Assembly (NCBI GenBank): GCA_965112735.1
Contig: OZ218950.1
Span: forward strand, 3,596,001 to 3,660,000
Length of the DNA stretch: 64,000 nt
Direction: 5' to 3'
From: Phaeosaccion multiseriatum
Lineage: Eukaryota > Ochrophyta, other classes
The notes beneath the pieces were generated by a model. That model was not told the DNA's origin. It saw only the letters and a program-made list of their open reading frames with translations, and searched no databases. The number at the start of each line of letters is the position of its first letter. Positions within the stretch are counted from its first letter, which is position 1. Shown in pieces: positions 32,898-47,000 of this stretch. A program made the translations under genes and the position numbers.

Positions 32898-34041
32898 GAA
32901 GGCTACGATTAAGATATAAGGGGCGCCAGAAAGGGGAAAAATTGAAAAGGATGGAGGGGCGGGCCCCGCCCCGCCCTGAAGCGGATGGAGGGAAGAAGCT
33001 CACAGATTTTCCGAAGCTCCAACACGTGTCCCAAGGGGCCATACCCCCCTTGGGATTGTTCGCTGTGACTACCTCGATTGTCTCCAGCTGCCGCTCTCTG
33101 AGGTACGGGAGGGATTGCAGGGACAAGGATAGTGCTCTGAAAAGCGAGGAGTCATTTTCTGTGCTGTACTGCTTTACTGGAAGGGCTGGTCTGTTCTCGT
33201 CCCTGAGGGAAGAACTAACTGAAGGGAGGAGACCCCCCCCAATTGAGTTGTCGGCAGCGAGAATAGGGCATCCAACAGGCTGAACGGATGAGAGTGGACA
33301 AGGGTGGTGGATAGCTTGCGTAGTGGTGAAGCCTCGCGAAAGTTTTTCGATGGAGAAGGAACTTGGTTTTTGTTGTTTGCAGGCAAGCCAAGACTGGGCA
33401 CCAGATGAACGCACCTGAGGAGCAGAGATATGAACCCTTGCCCCTCTTTGTTCTGCGCTACTTGATGGCTCACCTCTTCCGTTGTGAGCCAGTATCTAAC
33501 ACACCTTTCCGCTTCCGCCTCTCCCTCTCTTTGGTGTGTGATCTTTCCCTCTTGTTCTCAGCACTTTCCTGTCATCTGTACCACTGTAAACAAGGGTGGG
33601 GCTTGGGAGAGAGAGGTGGAGGGGGAAAGAGGGCAACAAGAACGTAGGGCCTGGAGACCCACTGAGAAGAAATGCCTCTGGCAAACCACACCGCATTTTC
33701 GCATTTCAACGTAAACAGCGGCTGCCGCAGCGGTAGCGGCAACACAGGAGTGCCTGATCGGGCAGACGAGGGTGCCGGGGGGGGTGGAGACGGCAAAGGC
33801 GACGAGGAGGGGGGAGGACTGGGCGTAAAGGTGGGGCAGCGCGAGGAAGCCCAACTGCGAACCTCTTCGCTCGTGCAGTAATAAAGAGCTTACACTCGTA
33901 TACATAGGGTAGGGCAGCGGGTGCATTTTTGGGGGGACGAAGTAGAGGCAGAGGGGATTGAAGAACGGGGTGAACATCGAGGAAAAGACAGCACAGCGAC
34001 GCAAGCACGAACGGAGACACAAAGGGCGGGAAGAGGAGGGA
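32898..34041. other. divergent intergenic region, YbeY to CCR4
   Basis: About 1.1 kb between two start codons, the longest divergent gap in the window. Open frames exist on both strands (for example 32942-33283 +), but none has recognisable content or fitting splice sites. Untranslated first exons of CCR4 are possible. Confidence 0.35.
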
Positions 34042-37000
34042 ATGTCTCATGGGCGGGTGCGGCAGCCCTCCGTGGGGAATGGGAGTCCTTCGTTGGGGCC
34101 TACGCCGAACGCTCTCACAGCAGCAGCAACCAACTCGGTAAGGGGTCTAGACAGAGGAGCAAGTACATGTCGCAAACAAACGGGGGGGGGGGCAGGTCCC
34201 TTTGTGAGCGGTGCTGAGGCGAAGTTGCGCTGCCTTTCTTGGCTCCCTCCCCCTGTGCAGAGTGGCGAGGGTCACATGTGTGTTTTGTGTCCTCCTCTTT
34301 TGGTCTCTTTCTTTGTCGCTCTCTCTGCTTTTGTAATTTTGATATGGGGCCATGGCTTTTGTGCACTCCATGCTTACTCCCGAGTCTCCTTTCCGTCGCT
34401 TTCTGCTCTCCACGCCCAACTCATGTGCTTCCTTCCCTCCTCCTGCACGCCTCCTCTCGACAACAACGCTTTGTTCTTGTGTCCCGTAGCTGCTGCAAAG
34501 CAACGCCACCAATGAGCAGGGAGAGGTGTTGGGCCTAGTGACCAACCACCTCTCCCTCCGCCTGGACAGGCCGGTGGAAGGCTGCGACCTCAAGCCCAGG
34601 GCGTACTTGTACAGTAAGCAGCGGACTGCCACAGGCATTATCAATAAGGCGTACAACATCCCGGGGCACACGCTGCAGTACCAGTGGTTCAGGGGGCCGG
34701 AGCGGCAGGTTTGCGCCAACCCCTCCTGCCCCCGGGGGGACACCTTCAGTCCTCTCGTGTGGTCGGCCTGGGCTTTACAGGTGGGTGGGTCGGGGAAGGG
34801 AGGGGGTGGAAGAAAGAAGGGAGGGAAGGAAGCGAGGGAGCGAGGAAGGGAAGGGAGGGAAGGAAGGAAGGCATGGAGGAAGGGAAGGAAGCGAAGGTGG
34901 GAGGAAGGGAAGGGAAGGGCCGAGTCATAGAGCGGCTTAGGGAGCGTCACTTCAGTTTCCCACGTAACTGACATACTTTTGGGCTCTCTTCCATATAACT
35001 CCTCTCGCTTGCTGTCAACGATGCTTCTTCGATGCATTGGATTTGGTATGGAGCACAGGGGGTGCGCTTACAGTGCCACCTCTGCTACAGAGCTAAAATC
35101 CCTAGACACCACTCCGTGTTTTGCAACGAGGCGTGCTTCCGAAAGGCGTTCATGCTCCACCAAGCGAAGCACGTGCACCTCATTCCCAAGGCCAGCAAGG
35201 GACCGGGGGGGGGGGCACCGCGGGTCGCCGGGGCGGCAGCAACACCAGCAGCAGCAGCGGCAGCGGCAGCAGCTGCATTGGCAGCATCAGGAGCAGTTCC
35301 AGCAGCACCACCAGGAGTACTTCCACCAGAGGTGGACGCGTTTGACGATAGAGATGAAGTGGTGGTGGAGGAGGAGAAGTGGGCCCTCATTACGAGTGAG
35401 AAGACGTTCTCTCCCGGGCAGGATGATGTGGGGCACTGTTTGCGGCTCGAGTGCAGGGCAACGCTGCCGGACGGAAGCTTGGTGTGTCCGCCCAAGGTGA
35501 GGCAACACGACGAGGACGAGAGCGAGAGCGAGAGGGAGGGCGAGGGCAGGGTGAGGGTGAGGGTGGGCCTTTCTGTTCTGTGATAGGGAGGGTTGGATGT
35601 GTCTATCCTCAGCTCAGGCGCTGGTGTTTGGTACCGAATTGCGGTGCGATATTATGCCTTTTGTGCCCCTCCCCTTATCTTTGCTCCTCCTTCCCTTGCC
35701 TTGCTTTGCCAACAGACGGTCACCACAGAACCCGTGTTGAGCCGGCCTCCAGTGCCCCCTCGGCGTACGCTGCAGATGGGCAAGAACCAAACTGCCAAGC
35801 CGCACCACCTGCAGGGCAACGGGGGCGCCAGCTTCAGAGTTGTGAGCTACAACCTTCTCGCAGAAATCTACGCCACGCAGAACATGTACCCCAATTGCGA
35901 CTTTTGGGCGCTGGCATGGTGAGTGAGTGAGTGAGGTGGAATAGGAGGAGTGGGTGAGTAAGTGAGTGAGTGAGTGTGTATGAGTGAGTGGAGTGGAGTG
36001 AGTGAGGGCGTAGGTGAGGAATGAGTGGGTGAGTGGGGCTCGAGTATACGTCATGGCACGGGAGGGAGGGAGGGTTGGAGGGAGGGAGGGATGGAGGTGG
36101 GGCGGTGGGGTTGGAGGCTGAGAGGAACAAAGGGGGGGAAGGGAAAGTTGATGTACTTGTACTGAGAGAGAGAGAGACATGTACACGGAATCGGTCTCGG
36201 CCTCCTCCTACGGCTCCTAACACACATCTTTGTCATACCCCTTCCCCATTCCCCCACCCCATCCTCATCCCTAGGCTGTACCGGCGAAGCAACCTCTTGC
36301 GTGAACTCATCGAGTCCAACGGGGACGTGCTCTGCCTCCAGGAGGTGCAGCAGGACTCCTTCCACAACTACTTTCAGCCGAACCTCGGCCAAGCGGTGAG
36401 TAAGACGTGAGGATGGATGGGTGTACACACGTTGTGAAGGTTCTTAATTACAGCACTGTACTTACGACATGGAAAGGGGACAGTTACAAAGTCACGGGTG
36501 CCGCGGTCAGTCACCCCCATCACAAACACGCCTCCTCTCTATTGCACCCCCCCCCCACCCCCGCCCTGCGTCGCGGCTTTACCTCCTTATCTCGCCTCCT
36601 CGACTTGCATTCTCGACTTGCCTCCCTCTCAGGGCTACGACGGCATCTACAAGGCCAAGACTCGGGAGAGCATGGGTATGGCGGGCCAGGTGGACGGGTG
36701 TGCGCTCTTCTGGCGGAGGTCGTGCTTTGCCATGGTGGAGAACTACGCCATCTCCTTTAACGAATGCGCTCAGCGGGCAGCGCAGGCTATGGGCCTCTCG
36801 CCCGATGACGCACACCACTACATACAGAGGCTGAGCAAGGACAATATTGCACAGGTTGCGGTGTTGGAGCTGCTGCAGCCCTTCAAGAGCGGTAGCTTGA
36901 ACAACGCGGCCGCCGGGGGGGGGCAGGGAGCAGCAGGAGCAGGGTCAGGAGCAGCAGGAGGGGGGGCTGCGGGGGGCGGAGGTGGGGGGGCAGCGGGAGG

Positions 37001-38465
37001 TAGAGGCGGGAGCATGGGCGGAGGCGGTGCGGGGCGGGCGGTGGGGCAGCAGTTCAGTCAATTTTGCGTGGTAAACACACATCTCTACAGCAACCCCGAC
37101 TTTCCCGACGTGAAGCTTTGGCAGAGTCTGAGCTTGGTGCACGAGGTGAGCGCCGTTGGACGAGGGAAGGGAGAGGAGGAGAGGCGGGGCAGATATGAGA
37201 GGGAGGGAGGGAGGGAGGGAGAAAGAAAGAGAGAGAGAGACTGCAGCCCCCCCCCGCATCCCCGGCCTGGTTTTCCTCATTCTTGGAGGGAGCACAAGTG
37301 TTTGACACGTTTCCCCTCATGACGTGTAGCTCGGTTTGGCGTGGAACGGGACTTTTAGTCGTCTCGTCTTGATTGTTCTGGTTTGGTACATTTGCAGGGA
37401 GCCCCTTGTGTACCACTGCAACTCCATACTCTGCCGACCGGACTGGCTGATACATCCTTCAACTCACACCTCACAGACCTCCCTCAATCTACTCTAACCT
37501 CTGACCACCACCTCTTACTCCGCCCACGGCCCTCCCATCCTCCCCTCCCCTTCCCTCTCCCTCTCTACGTTAACTCCAGCTGGAGCACTTTCTCATGACT
37601 CGCACGGGAGGCATGGTTCCGCACATGCTGATGGGCGACTTCAACAGCCTGCCCTCCAGCGCTGTCTATGACCTCATGACCACAGGGGGGGTGCCGCACG
37701 ACCACCCCGATCTGCAGAACGATGCCTACCATGTACTGCCAGACGCCTCGGAGATTACGCACGGCTTGTCGCTGAGGAGCGCGTATGGGTCCATCTATGG
37801 AAGTGAGCCTCCATACACCAACTACACTGACAACTTCCAAGGAGGTGAGAGAGAGGTGGAAAGAGGGAGGGAGTGGGAGAGGGATTGGAGAAAAGAGGAA
37901 ATGCGCAGACGCGCAGGAAGAAGGAAGTGGGTATGGCTGGAGTAGAGGCGGAGTGTTGTTCACAAACAATCGACGAGGCTCAAATGGGCCTTTCGGTGTG
38001 TGGTCGGTGCGTGTGGATGACACATATTCGTGCTAAGCTTCTGGGGAGGACGGATGATGTGTCGTCCTTTGTGAGCCCATACTCTCATACTCTGCTGCCC
38101 TTCTCGTCTCGTGTCGTTCGCTCCTGCTCAAATGAATCCCTCTTCTGTCTGTCTCAGTGCTGGACTACATGTGGGTGGGCTTTCCGCACTTCCGAGTACT
38201 GGCAGTAGCGCCGGTACCCACGGAGGAGGAGATCCGCAGCATGGGGCCCGCCTGCCCGAACGTTCAGTTCAGCAGCGACCACATGATGCTTGTGGGGCAA
38301 GTTCAGCTGGGGGGGCCTAGCCAAGCGGGAGGAGGAGGAGGGGGGGGAGGAGGAGGAGGCGGAGGAGGAGGAGGCGGAGGAGGCGGAGGCCAGGGGCAGG
38401 GGGGAGGGCAGGGGGGAGGTGACTACCCCTCACATCTCTTTTCAGGGGGGCGAAGGCCATACTGA
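34042..38465 (+). CDS. CCR4-type poly(A) deadenylase with N-terminal Cys/His domain
   Basis: EEP-family 3' exoribonuclease, catalytic subunit type of the CCR4-NOT complex, which shortens mRNA poly(A) tails. Eight exons (34042-34137, 34490-34780, 35059-35496, 35716-35918, 36275-36395, 36633-37145, 37580-37844, 38158-38465) close to 744 residues. The nuclease part carries FRVVSYNLLAEIYAT, LCLQEVQ (E366), FCVVNTHLYSNP, LMGDFNS (D575, N577), LDYMWV and SSDHMML (D684, H685). Instead of leucine-rich repeats, the N-terminal 275 residues contain a region rich in conserved-looking aromatics (residues 33-129) and a Cys/His cluster, CHLCYRAKIPRHHSVFCNEACF...H (from 135). Poly-Ala and poly-Gly linkers occur at about 200 and at the C-terminus. 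Confidence 0.9.
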
Positions 38466-39258
38466 TTGATGATGATGATGATGATGATGACGATGATGGC
38501 GGTGAGCAGGTTCGTATGCCACCTTCTGTTCATAATTAGATTTCTTTTGCTTTCAGCCAAAGCAAAGGGAGAACAATCGCAATTGGGTCTTTCTCGAGGG
38601 AACACGTGGGGAAGCGGGGGCAGGGGGAGCAAGCTTCCGTAGCGCAGTAGTGGAGGGCCTAAGGGGATTGAATGACTATAGGGGTAAAGAGTAGGAAGAG
38701 TGCACCTACAGCGACGGCTTCAGGCGACCCTTGGGGGGTTAAATGATGGACGGTGCGTTGGCGTCGAGTAGAGACTGAGCAGGTAGACGGAGGGGGGGAT
38801 GGGGGGGAGGGGGGGTGAGGGAGGGGGGGATGGGGGGGAGGGGGGGTGAGGGAGGGGGGGGGACAAAGCTCCATTTGGGAGATAACTTGAGATGTTTCGG
38901 CGATGTACTTTTAAGCCCCACATACTAACATATTATATTATTTGATGACAAGCACTTGTCCTTAGAGAATTCTTTGTTTCCCATCTTGGTATTCCCCCCA
39001 AGCTCCTTTTGAGCCATTACTTTTAGACAACCATAGATGGCACTTAAGGGTGTAAATAGGCTCACTTTTATACCGTCGAGCGCCGGCCCAAAAAGGGAGA
39101 AAAAAAAGAAATTATAAACTTTCCCGGCCTGCGGCGCCACCCCCTCTCTGATCAACCTCTACATGCTCCACGAAGCGTGCGCGAGAGAGTAGAGGCAACT
39201 GAAGAAGACCAATGCGTTGTATATACAAATTATGTACACGGATAGGTGTAGTTCACCC
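38466..39258. other. convergent intergenic region with G-rich tandem repeat
   Basis: Contains an ATG/GAT trinucleotide run near 38467-38500 and a G-rich duplication at 38789-38850. No coding frame is convincing. Confidence 0.5.
38789..38850 (+). repeat. perfect 31-base G-rich tandem duplication
   Basis: Two adjacent identical 31-base units (38789-38819 and 38820-38850), each with three runs of seven guanines separated by A, AT and T; a partial third unit follows. The pattern satisfies G-quadruplex spacing. Confidence 0.85.
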
Positions 39259-39409
39259 TCAAGGGCCGTGCTGAGCCTGGCGTAATCTCTGCCTTTCCCG
39301 CGCTGCCCTTTTCTGGACCCTTGCCTTCTCCCTTCCCTCCTCGCCTGCGTCTCTTCTTCTCCTTCTCGCGGCCTCCCTCTTCTTCCGTTGCCGCCTCTCG
39401 TGGGCACTC

Positions 39410-41173
39410 TCACCTTCCCCGACACCACCCTCTGCAGCAGCAGCCTCTACAGGCGCTATAGCTGCTCCTGCCCCTGATCCTCCCGCTGCCGGCCAGAGTG
39501 CTGCGGCTGCTGCTGCCTGTGCTGGTCCTGCTGCTGCTGCTGCTACTGCTCCCCCTCCTCCTCCTCCTCTCCTCCTCCTCCTCCTCCTCCTCCTCCTCCT
39601 CCTCCTCCTCCTCCTCCTCCTCCTCCTCCTCCTCCTCCTCCTCCTCCTCCTCCTCCTCCTCCTCCTCCTCCTCCTCCTCCTCCTCCTCCTCCTCCTCCTC
39701 CTCCTCCTCCTCCTCCTCCTTCTCCTCCTCCTCCTCCTCCTCCTCCTCCTCCTTCTCCTCCTCCTTCTCCTCCTCCTCCTCCTCCTCCTCCTCCTCCTCC
39801 CTCTCCTCCTCCCTCTTCTCCTCCTTCTCCTCCTCCTCCTCCTCCTCCTCCTCCTCCTCCTCCTCCTCCTCCTCCTCCTCCTCCTCCTCCTCCTCCTCCT
39901 CCTCCTCCTCCTCCCACAGCTGATTCTCCTCCTTCTCCCCCCCCCCGCCTCCTCCTCCTCCGCCTCCTGCTGTGGCAGACGTTGTGTCCTGCGTAGCATC
40001 TCCGCCAAAGTAGTCCTCGCCAAAGTGGTCTCCACCCTCCCCCGCAGCTGGAGCATGATTCTCTGCTCGCTCTTGCCCCTCGATGGCGTCGTAGTCCCCT
40101 TGTGATGCCGAGAGAGTCTGTGCACTGGGCAGAAGCTCCTGCACCCACGCCTTGTCCACACTTCCCGCGGCGGCTGCAGATGGGCCCACTTCCCTCCTAA
40201 GGGGCCGCTGGACACTCTCGAAGAAGGCGCCGCTCCTGAGCTCGTTGTACGCGAGTTCTGCGTGGAAGATAGACTGCAAGTAAGCCTCTGCAGTGGATGG
40301 TATAAGAAACACTCCCATGCGAGCGGCAAGGGTGGCCAGAGAGCCGCCCGCATCTGCCTTGAAGCGATCCCCCACTTCAGGAATCGACGCGCGCATCAAG
40401 GCCACCAATTCCTCTTTTGTGAGCTTCTGAGTTCCTCGAAGCCGCTCCCCTTGTCTCCCCAGACGAGCTGCCAGAAACTCACCTCCCCTGGATGTGCCCG
40501 CCGCCACCTCCTGCACTTGACCAGCAGCACCTCCCGTTGTCACAAGAGACTCGAACACAGGCGAGGTCGGCAGCTGCGCTGGTGATGCAGTGGTGGTACT
40601 CGCTACTGCGACGTCCGAGCTCTGCACCTCGCATGCCTCCCTTTGCGCCTCCCACGCGTAGTGCATGCCTTGTTGAAGCACAAGGGGTGCAGAACGATCA
40701 AGTACTGTGTACCCCTCCTGCATCCCCTTTGGAACTTGGAGTCCCAGGCGGCCAAGCGAGGCTGCGACTTGCTCAAGCAGCTCGAGGTCGTAGTGGAACA
40801 CATCAGAGGGGAATCTGCCGAGCTTGCGGAGAGCGTTCATGGAGAAGCGAAAGTCAAACTCGTTGACTATGGCGTCCACCAGCTCCGCGCTTGCCCTCTT
40901 GGACAGAGCAGACAGCACAAGCCTCAAGTGAAGGTGGTACCCCTCCAGCGCAGAGCTCTGGCGCAAGCAGCGGAAAATCGCCAAGCCAGTCTTGGTCGTC
41001 CGCAGATACACATACATCTCCACTCCCGGCCTGTCCGAAAGCCTCCCGGCCATGATGTAGCTCATAGCAGTCTTGAAGATGGCGGCGTGCTTACTGTTGA
41101 GCGGTGAGTTGAGACACACAGGAGTGTAGGGAGAGACTGGCCTCTGTGTCGGACTTCTCAGTTGGATGATCAT
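39410..41173 (-). CDS. unknown protein with a very long poly-Glu tract
   Basis: The frame from ATG 41173 encodes about 380 residues of ordinary sequence (MSYIMAGRLSDRPGVEMYVY, LVLSALSKRASAELVDAIVN, FHYDLELLEQVAASLGRLG, ATLAARMGVFLIPSTAEAYL; helical repeats of PPR-like character are possible). It then enters about 120 residues of almost pure Glu from a (GAG)n tract, 39914-39552. In the literal frame it ends soon after in Ser/Arg-rich sequence at 39410. Another frame of the same tract continues to 39259 and ends in a plausible basic tail (SAHERRQRKKREAARRRRRD...). The true C-terminus is therefore uncertain; repeat length or an intron could switch frame. Confidence 0.5.
   Translation of the reverse strand: MIIQLRSPTQRPVSPYTPVCLNSPLNSKHAAIFKTAMSYIMAGRLSDRPGVEMYVYLRTTKTGLAIFRCLRQSSALEGYHLHLRLVLSALSKRASAELVDAIVNEFDFRFSMNALRKLGRFPSDVFHYDLELLEQVAASLGRLGLQVPKGMQEGYTVLDRSAPLVLQQGMHYAWEAQREACEVQSSDVAVASTTTASPAQLPTSPVFESLVTTGGAAGQVQEVAAGTSRGGEFLAARLGRQGERLRGTQKLTKEELVALMRASIPEVGDRFKADAGGSLATLAARMGVFLIPSTAEAYLQSIFHAELAYNELRSGAFFESVQRPLRREVGPSAAAAGSVDKAWVQELLPSAQTLSASQGDYDAIEGQERAENHAPAAGEGGDHFGEDYFGGDATQDTTSATAGGGGGGGGGGEKEENQLWEEEEEEEEEEEEEEEEEEEEEEEEEEEEEKEEKREEEREEEEEEEEEEEKEEEKEEEEEEEEEEKEEEEEEEEEEEEEEEEEEEEEEEEEEEEEEEEEEEEEEEEEEEEEEEEEERRRRRGSSSSSSSRTSTGSSSRSTLAGSGRIRGRSSYSACRGCCCRGWCRGR
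39552..39914 (+). repeat. (CTC)n / (GAG)n trinucleotide tract
   Basis: Roughly 360 bases of CTC with a few TTC and CCTC interruptions, lying within the poly-Glu gene. Its true length is likely hard to assemble. Confidence 0.9.
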
Positions 41174-41349
41174 TTCCCTCCGGTCCGGATGATTCGTACT
41201 CCACACCCCTCCAGCTCACCGATGCCTCTTTCTCGTTGCTAGCCTTCGATTCAGGACCTCGAAACTACGGTCATCACTGCTACTGCTGATGCTTCTGTCT
41301 GACGGTGCCAGTCTCTTCCTCCCTCATCCCCTCACCGGCACACACACAG

Positions 41350-43808
<2,459 letters not shown>

Positions 43809-44017
43809 TCGGCGAGAAGAAGAAAAAGGGTGCCTAATAGTAAAATTTCTCTTGAGCGAGGCTGTCTGGACACAAAAATAGTAAATCAAGGAGCAAAGAG
43901 AAGGCGCAAAGGGCCTAGTCCCAGGAACTCTCGTTTAGGGCGATGCCTGAACCCCCTTCCGCACAGGTTCTTGACTCATATTTTGTAGTGGAGCTGCGGC
44001 TTTGTTGACCTGAGTCG

Positions 44018-47000
44018 ATGGCACCTGCGGCAGAACCGAGCGAGCCGGAGCCTATGGAAGAAGGAGAAGACACAGGGGATTCGGAAGCTGCTGACGAAGA
44101 GGAGGATGGCCAGGAGAAGTTTGAAGGACATATGGAGGACCAGCAAGATGTTGGCGGTGACGCGGAGGTAAAACCTTGCGTCCTCGGGGAAGGGGCTGCG
44201 GAGCGGGAAGCTGTTGACAAGGAGGAGGATGGGGAAGCTGACGGAGAGGAGGGTGGCCAGGAGGAGCGCGAAGGAGAGATGGAGGACCAGAAAGATGTTG
44301 GCAGTGACCTAGAGGTGAGGGCGAAGGGGGGGGGGGAAACAAGGCCGATGAGCTCCTTTGTCTCTTCCATCTTCTGTCTTCTTCTAAATGATCTGTGCTG
44401 GCTTAATCTTCCCCCTATCTACTGAAGGACGAAGACCCTGACGAGAATACCTGGGAGGACGGGGATGACGAGGAGCGGGACGAGGAGGAAGAGGACGAGG
44501 ATGACGCGATTAACTGGGAGGACGGGGGCGACGAGGGGCGGGACGAGGAGGAAGAGGACGAGGATGACGAGATTAACTGGGAGGACGGGGGCGACGAGGA
44601 AAGGGGGGAGGAAGAAGGAAGCAGCGAGGAGGAGGCCGAGGAGACCAGCACCCAGGTAGGAGAAGGTCGGCAGTGCCAGCCCCTGAGAAGAGAGGGGGAT
44701 GAAAACGGTCCATATCTTGACGCTGAACAAGTGCCGCATTGAAATGCGACCTGGCTTCGCTTTTCCCCCGCTCGTTCGTCCTACTCGGCCTCTAAAGGAG
44801 TGTGCATACTTGTGACAGCCCCTAACTCTTCCTCAATTCCCCACTTCACCCCCTTGCCCCCGCGATGTTGCTGACGCGCGTCCTTGTGTTCTCACGAGCA
44901 GCGAGAGGGAGGGCTCGTAATTGAGATCCAAGTCCCCAAGGTAGGCGCTTCTGGCCAGACACAGGCACAGGCAGAGGCCCTCGAGAAAGAGAAGAAGACG
45001 AGCAGCAAGAGCAAGAAGAGGAAGCATCCGGAGACCATCAAGTATGAGAGGTATGGCAGGAAGGAAGGAAGGAAGGAAGGAAGCAGGAAGGCGGGGGCAG
45101 GTAGGCAAGCAGGCGGACAAGTAGGCAGGCGGATAGGTAGACAGGCTGAGTGCCCCTCAGTGAGACCCCAGAGGGGCCGCGATGCTCAGCCCTTCCATCT
45201 GTATACCCGGCATCCGGGGGGGGGGGGCTCTTTTTGGGCACCCTGTTCACTGACCTCTCTGGAGGCTTCAATCCTCCTTCACCTGGGGCAGGGGCGGCTT
45301 TGACAGCGGCTGGGGCCTGCGTGTGTGGCTGTGACTGTACTGACCGGCCCCCTCTCCTCTCCTCTCATCTCATTTCCCCCCCGCCCCGCGTGTGTTGTGA
45401 GGTGGACACTCCGCTGTACTCATTGACCCCCTCTCCTCTCCCCTCCCCCCTCTTCCTTCTCTCTCCTTTTGGTGCAGGTGGATGTTCCGTTCGAAGCACC
45501 GCGCCGGCCTCGTGCTCATGGTGGCGAGAGCGCAGTTCCTCAACAAGGCCGCCGCCGACGCCGTGCTGCAAGCCTCCGTAGTGTCGCTCCTCCCTGCGCA
45601 GCTGCTCAAGGTACGTGTATAGTGCGTGTAGGTAGAATCCTGCCCCTCCAAACTCACTCCCGCGATAGCAGTAGAGAGTAGTCAAGTGTTTCACCTCCTG
45701 TCTCTGTGTGCCCAGAGGATCCGAGTGTCGACGGACTTCGTGTCTGGTCAGGAAGGGTGGATGTTGACTTTTCCAGTTTGCGCTCCAATCTCCCGTCTCC
45801 TTTTACACTCACCCACACACACACAACCGCACAACCACACACACCCACGGCCAAACACGCACACCCCCACACCCCCACGCACATGCATCCCTCCTTGCCT
45901 TGTTTGATCTTCACAGAGATGCGACGGCGAGGCCTCAAAGGCAAGCCTCTCCCTCCTCATTGACTTTATGCACGAAACCTTCGAGGTGGTGCCCGACGTG
46001 GACATCACAGACGACGAAGGAGGGGGAGGCTCCGGCGCGGATAGGCTGGCCAAGGTCTTGGCGCAGCGGGCGGGTGGAGAGCACGAGGTTACGCAACTGG
46101 TACGAATGTCCGCCGGCCCAAAGACCAGACCGAGTCTGCTCACATCTTCTCTCTCACCGAGGGAGGAAAACGAGCTCTTTCTTCCAGCCCTTGTCGTCAC
46201 AACCCCCCACCCCGCATATACCAACCAATGTATTGTGTCCACACGTTGCGTCTGTTGCCCACCACCCTACCTGCTCTCTCTCTCTCTGCAGTTCCTTGCT
46301 CTGTGCCGAGGCCTGGGCCTAAAGGCCCGCTACGTCACATGCATCGACCTCCCTACCGTTCGGCAGGAGAAGATGAGGCAGAGGGAAAGGGATGCAATGA
46401 AGGCGAGCAAGACCTTGTTTGCGCCTTCCTCTTGGGGCTCCGATGGTGTCTCGAATGGTGGGCTTGGTGGGGGTAGGGGCTCCTCTTCCTCGTCCTCGGC
46501 TCGGGCAGGAAAGAGTGCCAGTGCAGTTATCGATTTGTGCAGCGGGGACGATGATGATGGCAGTGACTGTGAAATCGTGACTGTCGGCGGCGGCAAAGAG
46601 TCCCAGCAGGAGGAGAACGGGAAGGAGCGGAACAACGGCGCAGCACCGTCCAAGAAGAGGAAAAGCAACGAGAAGACGAAGGACAATGATTCTAACGAGG
46701 ACAGTGGAGAAGAAGAGGATGAGAGTCGAAGAGGCAAACGCAAGAAGGCTAAGAAAGCGGCAAAGGGGAAAAGCGGGTCGGAAGAGGAGAAGGAGAAGGG
46801 AGACAAGAGCAAGGCGAAAGGGAAGGGCAAAGCCAAGGCAGCCCCACAGGAGGTTAAAAAGAAGGCGCCAAAGAACCCACGCAAGAGGGGCGAGAGGCTG
46901 GAGGAGGGGAGGTGCAGAGGCGGCGCTTGGATCGAGGTCTTCGTCAGCGAGAGTTGTTCGGCTTCGGGGGGGGCGAGCAGCAGCAGCAGCAGCAGCGCGG

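Noticed and set aside
39498-39923. Plus-strand poly-Ser and minus-strand poly-Arg/poly-Gly frames over the CTC tract
   Set aside because: They are the alternative frames of a trinucleotide repeat and carry no independent evidence of coding, except for the minus-strand tail discussed in the findings.
41174-41349. Search for the CDK start codon
   Set aside because: Several ATGs exist, but none reaches a GT donor in the phase required by the exon at 41350, so no first exon is called.
45717-45747. Possible small XPC exon reading RIRVSTDFVS
   Set aside because: It is preceded by an acceptor-like CCCAG, but the only donor is GTCAGG and inclusion breaks phase with the exon at 45917.
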